DNA from: Akkermansiaceae bacterium UBA6138
Lineage (GTDB): Bacteria; Verrucomicrobiota; Verrucomicrobiia; Verrucomicrobiales; DEV007
Length of the DNA: 34,132 bases
Assembly: GCA_002422425.1 (NCBI GenBank)
Contig: DIVG01000055.1
Coordinates: forward strand, 23,211-57,342
Reading direction: 5' to 3'
Below are positions 23,086 through 29,541 of the stretch, in pieces; position 1 is the stretch's first letter, and the number at the start of each line of letters is the position of its first letter. The translations under genes and the position numbers were made by a program. Under the pieces are notes generated by a model. It was not told where the DNA came from, did not search any database, and saw only the letters and a program-made list of their open reading frames with translations.

Positions 23086-24423
23086 ATGGACTCCTCCGCA
23101 CAGGAACGTTTCTGGACACGGCGTGCCGCCGGGCTCGCGAGGCAGGTCAATCTGGGCTGGTGGCTGGACCGGTTTAACTCGCTCGCGGTGGTCCCGCTCC
23201 TGGTTTTTGCTCTGGTGATCCTCGCTGTGCGGACTTCTGCCGGTTCCTTTTTGACCCTGCCGCTGGTGGCGGGCTGCCTGGGGGGACTTTTGCTTCTCCT
23301 CGCGCTGCTGGCGTGGTTCCTCAGTCGTGCGCGCTACATCGGGATGGAAGCGGGGCTCGTCCGGCTCGATGACCGGCTTCATCTGCACAATCGACTTAGT
23401 GCGGCGTATGACCGGGTCGGTCCGTGGCCCGGGAAGGTCGAGGATCGTGCGGCGGCGGGATTCCGCTGGCGCTGCGGGCGGGCGCTTCTGCCTGCCGTGC
23501 TGGCCCTCGCCCTCGTGGCGGCGGCCTCGTATGTCCCGGTGAGAATGACACCTGCCGGAGAACCGGTCGCCCCGGTGGAACCGGGGGCCTGGGAACAGAT
23601 GGGGAACTGGCTTGCGACTTTGGAAGAGGAAAATCTATTCGAAGAGGGCACCATCGAGGAACTCGGGAGTCGCATCGAAGAACTGCGGGACCAGCCTGCG
23701 GAAGAATGGTTCAGTCACTCCAGTCTCGAGGCGACCGACACTCTCGCCGACAGTCTCGGGCGTCAGCTTCGCGAGCTGGCGACGGAGATGGCGGCGCTTG
23801 AGCGCAACATCTCGACGCTGAAGAGCTTCTCGACTCAAATGAGCGAGTCCGCTCGGGCCGAAAAGTTGAAAGAATTTCAGGAAGCGCTTGATGCCCTCGA
23901 AGGGAGCGGACTGGCCGTGAACGAGGCGCTGATGAAGCAGCTTAGGGAAATGGACCCGTCGAGCCTCGGGCAGGAGACGCTCTCGGGGCTTTCGGCCGGT
24001 CAGTTGAAGTCGCTGCAGGAGCAGCTGCAAAAAGGATCGGGTGCGCTCGGTTCCCTCGAGGGCTTGCCTCCAATCGGGGAAGATCCCTTGTTCCGGCAGG
24101 GCATGGGAATGGGCATGGGTGAGGGGGCGGCACCCGGTCAGGGCGGGGTCGAACGCGGCCGCGGTGACGCCCCTCTCTTTTTCGGGGATGATGCGGACAA
24201 CCTCGGAACGAACAAGCTTGAAACCGTTAAGAACGAGGATCTCAGCCGCGCGACCATTGGTGAGGTTCTTGGGCTGGGTGAGACGGAGCGCGAGATCGAT
24301 GAGACCGGGACCGGCCCCCGGGCCGGTGGGGAGATCCTCTCGACCGGACAGGGCGGCGACGCGGTCTCGCGGGAGACTTTCCGACCCGACGAGCAGGCGG
24401 TGTTGAAGCGATATTTCAAATGA
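23086..24423 (+). CDS. Membrane protein with coiled-coil and Gly/Met-rich tail (DUF4175-like)
   Basis: 445 residues. Three hydrophobic segments lie at about 33-48, 58-80 and 133-150, separated by a cytoplasmic RLDDRLHLHNRLSAAYDR, which recalls DUF4175-type proteins found in MoxR/Bat clusters. Residues 165-310 are rich in Glu, Leu and Gln and likely form a coiled coil (for example LREMDPSSLGQE). A Gly/Met-rich segment (RQGMGMGMGEGAAPGQGG) follows, then a conserved-looking C-terminal end, RPDEQAVLKRYF. The function is unknown. No VWA, DUF58 or TPR partner is adjacent. The next start ATG (24420) overlaps the stop codon, giving an ATGA junction. Confidence 0.72.
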   Translation: MDSSAQERFWTRRAAGLARQVNLGWWLDRFNSLAVVPLLVFALVILAVRTSAGSFLTLPLVAGCLGGLLLLLALLAWFLSRARYIGMEAGLVRLDDRLHLHNRLSAAYDRVGPWPGKVEDRAAAGFRWRCGRALLPAVLALALVAAASYVPVRMTPAGEPVAPVEPGAWEQMGNWLATLEEENLFEEGTIEELGSRIEELRDQPAEEWFSHSSLEATDTLADSLGRQLRELATEMAALERNISTLKSFSTQMSESARAEKLKEFQEALDALEGSGLAVNEALMKQLREMDPSSLGQETLSGLSAGQLKSLQEQLQKGSGALGSLEGLPPIGEDPLFRQGMGMGMGEGAAPGQGGVERGRGDAPLFFGDDADNLGTNKLETVKNEDLSRATIGEVLGLGETEREIDETGTGPRAGGEILSTGQGGDAVSRETFRPDEQAVLKRYFK

Positions 24424-24506
24424 GCGGGGCGAGGTCTCTTCCCCTCTGCCGGGGGGGAAGCTCGACAGGGGATGATTTAGGGGCTTTAGTGACCGCTTCT
24501 GCCTTC

Positions 24507-25049
24507 ATGCACCGTCAACCGCTCCTTGATCTCCTCGAAGATTACCTCATGCGTCACCCCGCCGAGGGGGATACGACGCTGCGATTCCGCGATTTTGTGA
24601 AACGAAATCCGCTCTGCTTCGAGCGCCGTCTCGCCGCCGGCCATGTCACGGGGTCGGCCTGGATTCTCGACGCTTCCGGTGAAAAGACGCTTCTCACTCA
24701 TCATCGAAAGTTGAATCTCTGGCTTCAGCCGGGAGGTCACGCCGACGGGAACAGCGACGTCCTCGCGGTGGCGATGCAGGAATGCCTCGAGGAAACCGGG
24801 TTAAACTCTCTTGTGCCGGTGGAGCGGGGGATTTTCGATCTCGATATCCACCGTATCCCGGCGCGGCAGGAGGATCCGGCCCACTACCACTACGACGTGC
24901 GTTTTCTCGTTCGCGACACGGGAGAGGGGGCGTTCATCGTGTCCGAAGAATCCCACGAACTCGCCTGGGTCCCGCTTGAGCGTCTTGAGGACTATACGAT
25001 CGAGTGGTCGATGCGCCGTATGCGCGATAAGGCGCTGCGGCGGCAGTGA
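24507..25049 (+). CDS. Nudix hydrolase
   Basis: A 180-residue enzyme starting MHRQPLLDLLEDYL, the beginning of the domain; the ATG at 24420, coupled to the previous gene through ATGA, would add 29 low-complexity residues. The chain has FERRLAAGHVTGSAWILD and the Nudix box PGGHADGNSDVLAVAMQECL-EETGL, where the usual Arg of the RE pair is Gln. The metal-binding EExG glutamates are intact. The C-terminal HYHYDVRFLVRD is typical of this group. The substrate is unknown. It ends 20 bp before the convergent PQQ-like gene. Since the standard catalytic base is Glu, the Gln change may be tolerated. Confidence 0.86.
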   Translation: MHRQPLLDLLEDYLMRHPAEGDTTLRFRDFVKRNPLCFERRLAAGHVTGSAWILDASGEKTLLTHHRKLNLWLQPGGHADGNSDVLAVAMQECLEETGLNSLVPVERGIFDLDIHRIPARQEDPAHYHYDVRFLVRDTGEGAFIVSEESHELAWVPLERLEDYTIEWSMRRMRDKALRRQ

Positions 25050-25069
25050 GACCGCTCCGGTTATACGGA

Positions 25070-26395
25070 TCACTTCCGCACCGCGTAGAGCACGTTGTCG
25101 GTGCGGATGTAGAGGGTTTGATTGGCGGGGACGATAGAGGCGCGTATGTTCACGCTTTGTGAGGTGCCGAAGTTCGCCGTGTTGAGTAATTCACCTCCCT
25201 CGGCTCCGGCGCTGTAGACGAATACTTCACCGAGGTGGCTGATGAGGTAAATCTTGCCGTCGACACCGGTGGGAGAGGCCTCGAGTTTGGTCTTGGCATC
25301 GATGGCCTTGCTCCAGACGACCTTACCCGAGACGGGATGGACGCAGTTGAGGAACTTGTTACGGTCGTTGAGAATGTAAAAATAACCGTCATAGAAGAGC
25401 GGGGTGGGCACGTCAGAGGTCATTTCCTTGCCCTCGCTCACCCAGAGCGTCGAAGCGTCGCCTAGATTGCCGTTTCCGCCCGCTTTGATGCCGTAAACCG
25501 GGTCTCCTTTGGGCGCACAGACAAGGAAGGTGCCCTGACCGTAGACGGGGGAGGGAACGAGGCGCCAGTGGCCGATTTTGGTAGGGTTGTAGGTGCCCCA
25601 GCGCCACAGCTCTTTGCCGGTCGCGGGATCGTGCCCGCTGAGACAGTCGCCACCCGAGATAACAATTTCGGATCGGCCGTCATGAATCACGGGAATGGGA
25701 GTGGAAAAAGCTTCCTTGGATTCCTGAACAGCATCGTTGGGGCGGATATGTTTCCATTTCGTCCCACCGGTCGCGGGATCCATCGCGAGAAGGTAAGACT
25801 CGATCGGGCCGTCGGTGCGCCCGCGTCCGTTCACCGGGACGTCGCGCTGCAGGACCTGGAGATAAAGCAGGCCGTTGTGGAGCTGCGGAGAGCTCGAGAA
25901 CGTCCACTGGAAGGCGAAGTCGCCGTAATCCGCTTCGATATTGCGGTGCCAGAGCGGTTTCCCATCGAAGTCGTAGGCGGCAAGGTCACCGTTGCCGCTG
26001 AAAAACCACACGGTTTTCCCATCCGTCACAGGCGAAGCGCCCGCATAGGTGCTGCGTTCGTCTATCCTCACGCCCTTGCCGAAGGGGACCGACCAGACGA
26101 CCTTACCGGTCTTTGCACTGATCCGCATTCCCATGACGGCGTCCTCCTTTTCATCGACCGAAGTCAGGAAAACCGCATCGCCCCAGACCGCCGGCGTCGA
26201 GGCTCCCTCGCCGGGCAGCTCCGCTTTCCAGGCGACCCCTTCGGTCATGGAGAAGACGGAAGGATAACCCGACCCGGCAGAAGAGCCGTTGAAAAAAGGG
26301 CCGCGCCAGTTCGGCCAGTTTTCGGCACGGAGGACGGGGCTGGAAATGAGGCCGACAAGGACGGCGGTGAGAGCAAAAAAAGCTGACTTCGGCAT
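25070..26395 (-). CDS. Secreted PQQ-binding-like beta-propeller protein
   Basis: 441 residues from the ATG at 26395. A signal peptide (FFALTAVLVGLISSPVLRA) is followed by ENWPNWRGPFFNGSSAG, the signature of PVC PQQ-like propellers. Blade repeats follow with the AxxxxTGKxxW pattern (ISAKTGKVVWSVPFG, MDPATGGTKWKHI, HDPATGKELWRWG and HPVSGKVVWSKA). A late motif is LYYPDG-like only in part, so no quinone-binding residue set is visible. Such proteins are probably periplasmic; some relatives act in BamB-like outer-membrane assembly, but enzyme or binding roles are equally possible. Upstream is a perfect 6-bp inverted repeat at 26412-26427. Confidence 0.88.
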   Translation of the reverse strand: MPKSAFFALTAVLVGLISSPVLRAENWPNWRGPFFNGSSAGSGYPSVFSMTEGVAWKAELPGEGASTPAVWGDAVFLTSVDEKEDAVMGMRISAKTGKVVWSVPFGKGVRIDERSTYAGASPVTDGKTVWFFSGNGDLAAYDFDGKPLWHRNIEADYGDFAFQWTFSSSPQLHNGLLYLQVLQRDVPVNGRGRTDGPIESYLLAMDPATGGTKWKHIRPNDAVQESKEAFSTPIPVIHDGRSEIVISGGDCLSGHDPATGKELWRWGTYNPTKIGHWRLVPSPVYGQGTFLVCAPKGDPVYGIKAGGNGNLGDASTLWVSEGKEMTSDVPTPLFYDGYFYILNDRNKFLNCVHPVSGKVVWSKAIDAKTKLEASPTGVDGKIYLISHLGEVFVYSAGAEGGELLNTANFGTSQSVNIRASIVPANQTLYIRTDNVLYAVRK

Positions 26396-26411
26396 GATAT
26401 TACGAGTGTTT

Positions 26412-26427
26412 GATCTTCTGAAAGATC
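26412..26427. promoter_or_regulatory. Short inverted repeat upstream of the PQQ-like gene
   Basis: GATCTT-CTGA-AAGATC lies 17 bp upstream of the PQQ-like start (minus strand), in the 117 bp divergent gap to sixA. It could be an operator or a small hairpin in the leader. A TTGACA-like box (minus strand) lies at 26446-26451, but no -10 partner of good quality follows. Confidence 0.3.
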
Positions 26428-26512
26428 GATGGAAAAGTCGTCTTCTGTCAAGGTGATGAAATGGCGTGGACAAGTCTGCCCGGCAACGGCATGCTTCTCC
26501 TCTAGGTCGATC

Positions 26513-27034
26513 ATGAAACAACTGCTCCTCATTCGGCACGGGAAATCGGACTGGGCTCAGCCCGGTCTCGCCGATCACGACCGGCCGCTCAGCGAGCGCG
26601 GGCTCCGTGACATTCCGCTTATCGCTGAAGCGCTCCTGGAGCGGGGGATTGCACCTGATGTGATCCTCACCAGCACCGCCGTCCGGGCGGCGACGACCGC
26701 GGAAATGATGGCCGGGGCGATGGGTTTTCCGGCAGAGAAAATTCTTCAGGTCCCGGGGCTCTATCTGGCGCCTCCGGGGGGGATTCTCCGGGCGGTCCAG
26801 CGGATCGACGAATCGGTTCGCACGGTTCTGGTTTTCGGGCACAATCCGGGAATGCACGAGACCGTCATGGCTTTTCCCGCAGGCGAGGGGATCGCTGACT
26901 TTCCAACTCTGGCGGTGGCCCGTTTTGAGATCACCGCTGAGCACTGGGGACTGTTCGAGTGGGATTCCGCCCGGCTCATCGAAGTGGTGACGCCCCGGGG
27001 ACTGCCGGGCGGGGAGGGGCGAAGGGAATTTTAA
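26513..27034 (+). CDS. sixA: SixA-type phosphohistidine phosphatase
   Basis: A 173-residue histidine phosphatase. The catalytic motif RHGKSDW (residues 8-14) with HDRPLSERG follows the SixA pattern, and the second histidine is in VFGHNPGMHE. The expected length and the short fold match SixA rather than a phosphoglycerate mutase. It would remove phosphate from phosphohistidine in signalling or phosphotransferase proteins. No phosphorelay gene lies next to it. The start ATG at 26513 fits the family; the 28-residue upstream extension does not. Confidence 0.85.
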   Translation: MKQLLLIRHGKSDWAQPGLADHDRPLSERGLRDIPLIAEALLERGIAPDVILTSTAVRAATTAEMMAGAMGFPAEKILQVPGLYLAPPGGILRAVQRIDESVRTVLVFGHNPGMHETVMAFPAGEGIADFPTLAVARFEITAEHWGLFEWDSARLIEVVTPRGLPGGEGRREF

Positions 27035-27089
27035 ATTTTTTCGCGAAGGTCTTTTGAGACGTGATAGAATCAAAGGCGATTTTCGACCC

Positions 27090-27848
27090 ATGAACGACAC
27101 TCCTCCACCGCTGGCGCCGCCGTCTTCACCGAGCCCCTTGTCACCCGAGCCGTATCGGGTTCACCCGGAAGCGTCCGCGTCGGGTTCCGGTGGGAAATGG
27201 CTTTTCGGTTGCGGTTGTGGTTGCCTCGTCGCCCTGCTGCTTTTTGCGATCGGTTCGTATTTTGCCTACACCAAAGTCCGGGAAGTAGCGGCGGATCTGG
27301 TCGCGGAATACTCGGCGAACGAGCCGGTCCCGGTGGAGATTACGCCCCTTTCCGACAGCCAGATAGACCAGTCCCTCGCCAAATTCAGCGCTTTTGAGGC
27401 GGGAATGGACGGGAGTGCCGATCCGGTTCCGCTCGTGCTCACGGGGCAGGATATTAATGCCCTGATCCAGGCACATCCCTCTTTTGAGGCGCTCGCGGGA
27501 CGGGCCAGCGTGACGGTGGAGGGAAATACTCTCCGGAGCCGGCTCAGTCTTAACCTGGGCGAGTTGGACATTCCCATTCCCTTCCTTGCCGAAGCGGTCG
27601 AGGGGAGATATTTCAACGGGGTCGCCACCTTCTCACTGGGAATGGCGGTCGGGCGCCCCGCGCTCTACATCGAGCGCCTCGAGGTCAACGGGGCGGAGAT
27701 TCCGGCAGAAATCATGGGGGAAATCAGCAAACAAAATCTTCTTGAGGAGCTGGTCAAGGAACCGCAGTTCGCCGCCATGGTGGAAAAAATCGAGGACATC
27801 CGGATCGCGAAGGACGAACTGACAATCGTGCCGAAAGGCCTCCCCTGA
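27090..27848 (+). CDS. Membrane-anchored hypothetical protein with a GCGCGC-rich anchor
   Basis: 252 residues. A proline/serine-rich cytoplasmic head (PPPLAPPSSPSPLSPEP) precedes a single transmembrane helix at about 38-58 that opens with FGCGCGCLVALLLFAIG, a cysteine/glycine-rich motif common to hypothetical PVC proteins. The rest is a likely periplasmic domain of about 190 residues with predicted beta strands (VTVEGNTLRSRLSLNLG, GVATFSLGMAVG). No enzyme motif is visible. It lies 55 bp downstream of sixA, the same way. The ATG at 27090 is preferred to 27054. Confidence 0.7.
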   Translation: MNDTPPPLAPPSSPSPLSPEPYRVHPEASASGSGGKWLFGCGCGCLVALLLFAIGSYFAYTKVREVAADLVAEYSANEPVPVEITPLSDSQIDQSLAKFSAFEAGMDGSADPVPLVLTGQDINALIQAHPSFEALAGRASVTVEGNTLRSRLSLNLGELDIPIPFLAEAVEGRYFNGVATFSLGMAVGRPALYIERLEVNGAEIPAEIMGEISKQNLLEELVKEPQFAAMVEKIEDIRIAKDELTIVPKGLP

Positions 27849-27865
27849 GAGCGGAGAGGCCGCAC

Positions 27866-28120
27866 TCAGAGCTTTTCGTAGGTGCCTTCGTCGCGCTTCT
27901 CCAATACCGTGAAACCTGCTTTTTTGGCGTCGCTGACGGAGAGCGGTCTGGTGATTTTCGGCGACGTAATTCCTCGCGAAACGAGTTTTTTTACCGGATT
28001 CCGGCAGAGGGGGCAGGACTCCAGCGCCGGACGGGTGATGGGGCGTCGGATTTCGAATCCCTTCCGGCAAATGCGGCAGCCTTTCTCAGGATCGCTGGTA
28101 ATGTATTCGTAGAGAGGCAT
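27866..28120 (-). CDS. FmdB-family zinc-ribbon protein
   Basis: 84 residues starting MPLYEYI, the family signature; the in-frame ATG at 28162 would add 14 residues. The two zinc knuckles are CRIC and CPLC. A role in regulation or RNA/protein binding has been suggested for relatives. It lies downstream of rpsN on the same strand, with a terminator between them. Confidence 0.85.
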   Translation of the reverse strand: MPLYEYITSDPEKGCRICRKGFEIRRPITRPALESCPLCRNPVKKLVSRGITSPKITRPLSVSDAKKAGFTVLEKRDEGTYEKL

Positions 28121-28176
28121 GGGGGAACATCCGTGAAGCGGAACCGGTTTGCAAGGGCACACGCGGTGATAACAGA

Positions 28177-28204
28177 AAAAGCGGAGTCGCCGGACCCCGC
28201 TTTT
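28177..28204 (-). terminator. Hairpin terminator between rpsN and fmdB-like gene
   Basis: AAAAGCGG (28177-28184) pairs with CCGCTTTT (28197-28204) across a 12-nt loop. In the rpsN sense it ends in a T-run, so it most likely ends the rpsN transcript. Confidence 0.7.
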
Positions 28205-28240
28205 GAAAGCCGCTCAGAGCGGCAGCTGAAGAGCCGGTGA

Positions 28241-28510
28241 TTACCAGCTGGACTTCGTCACGCCGGGGATCATCCCGTGTGAGGCCAGTTCGCGGAAGGT
28301 GATACGGGACATACGGAAGCGGCGAAGGTAGCCACGACGACGACCAGTCACTTCACAACGATTGACAAGACGAGTCGGGCTCGCGTCACGGGGAAGCATG
28401 GTCAGACCATCATAGTCCTTCTCTGCTTTCAGCTTGGCACGAAGCTTCGCATACTTATTTACGGTGCGCTGCTTGCGCGCGTTTCTGGTGATCCAACTCG
28501 ATTTCGCCAT
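28241..28510 (-). CDS. rpsN: 30S ribosomal protein S14, zinc-free type
   Basis: A small-subunit ribosomal protein of 89 residues. It has MAKSSWITRNARKQ, LPRDASPTRLVNRCEVTGRR and the terminal RFRMSRITFRELASHGMIPG. Only one cysteine (NRCEVTG) is present, so the zinc-ribbon is lost (C- form). The gene stands alone, outside a ribosomal-protein operon, which is unusual for S14 but seen for extra copies. Whether another S14 exists in this genome cannot be told from this window. Confidence 0.95.
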   Translation of the reverse strand: MAKSSWITRNARKQRTVNKYAKLRAKLKAEKDYDGLTMLPRDASPTRLVNRCEVTGRRRGYLRRFRMSRITFRELASHGMIPGVTKSSW

Positions 28511-28597
28511 GGTGAGGGGAATCTATCCGTTTTGGGAGATTTTCAAGCGGAAAATGAACAATAGCGCTGGTAAGCTCATCCTCATCTGTGATTCCCT

Positions 28598-29386
28598 ATG
28601 AAGATGCCCCGTTATTCTCTCCTTGCCGGTTTTTTTCTCGTCCCGTTCTTCTGTTTCGGTCCGGAGCCGGTCAAATCGCAGGAGGCCCCGCACGGGTCGC
28701 CCGAAAAAGACTGGCTTGAGTTTTACTACGAGAATCCCACGCCCGAACAGTTCGTCACCCGGATGAAGGACTGGTCCGCTGATGGAACACTTGATAACGA
28801 GAACGCCCGGCCCGCTCTGATCGCCTTCATCAGCCAGCTCATCAGGCAGAATGAAGCCGAGCTGCAGGGCTGGTATGAGAATCTCTCGGGACTCGCCCCG
28901 GGACAGCTCCAGGTCATGCACACCGCCATGCTCTTCTCGCGCACCGCCGCGGCCGACCGTATCATGCGCGAGGTCTTCGGCAAAATCTACGACGAGCAAA
29001 AGCAGGAGACGCAGAAGATCCTCGAGATGCCGCTCGATAAGCAGGCGACGATGGATATGCTCTGGGGTTATTTCTATGCGACCGGGTCGGAGAGCGCGAT
29101 CCGGCGGATCGTGATTGCCTTTCGATTTCGGGACGCTCCCGATGACCCGCCCGGCGTGAAGGTCCCCGAGGGATATGTGCCGATTTACAAAGAGCTTCCC
29201 GGTTTCGTGTTCGGTTCGCTGGTGGCCAATGGCGAGCGTCATAAGCGGGTTGTCGAGATTCTCGGCGAGATGCTCGAAAAAGACGAGTCGCTCATGGAAG
29301 TCGAGAAAGAAGGCGTCTACGACGTGCTCTCCGCCCTCGATCCGAAAAGGTATCCGCCGGTTGACCGTGAGAAAAAGGCGGCGTGA
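28598..29386 (+). CDS. Secreted protein of unknown function
   Basis: 262 residues with a signal peptide (YSLLAGFFLVPFFCFGPEP). The mature part is mostly helical, with PEKDWLEFYYENPTPEQFVT near the start and LFSRTAAADRIMREVFGKIYDE in the middle. No catalytic motif or known family was recognised. It is divergent from rpsN across 87 bp and is followed by the REP-like element. Confidence 0.68.
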   Translation: MKMPRYSLLAGFFLVPFFCFGPEPVKSQEAPHGSPEKDWLEFYYENPTPEQFVTRMKDWSADGTLDNENARPALIAFISQLIRQNEAELQGWYENLSGLAPGQLQVMHTAMLFSRTAAADRIMREVFGKIYDEQKQETQKILEMPLDKQATMDMLWGYFYATGSESAIRRIVIAFRFRDAPDDPPGVKVPEGYVPIYKELPGFVFGSLVANGERHKRVVEILGEMLEKDESLMEVEKEGVYDVLSALDPKRYPPVDREKKAA

Positions 29387-29419
29387 GGTGGATCGGCTTG
29401 CGTGGCTGTGACGGGGAAA

Positions 29420-29536
29420 GTAGCACCAGCTTCCAGCCCGTGGGCTGAGGCGAAGAGGGAGATTTTTTCGGAGCGAGTCGCTTCTATCCCCACCCAAGCG
29501 TTAAAGGGAAGTGCATCGGCAGGATGCCGATGCTAC
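29420..29536. repeat. REP/BIME-like pair of palindromes
   Basis: The element opens GTAGCA and closes TGCTAC, so the ends are inverted. Inside are two hairpins: CAGCCC-gt-GGGCTG (29434-29447) and the near-perfect GCATCGGCA-gga-TGCCGATGC (29513-29533). This composition resembles REP/BIME elements that occur many times in some bacterial genomes, often mobilised by RAYT transposases. Only one copy is in this window, so repetitiveness is unproven. It also sits between two convergent genes and could help end both transcripts. Confidence 0.6.
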
Positions 29537-29541
29537 CTGGG

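Noticed and set aside
28040..28065. TTCGAATCC-like string suggesting a tRNA arm
   Set aside because: It lies inside the FmdB-like coding sequence and has no acceptor stem or other arms.
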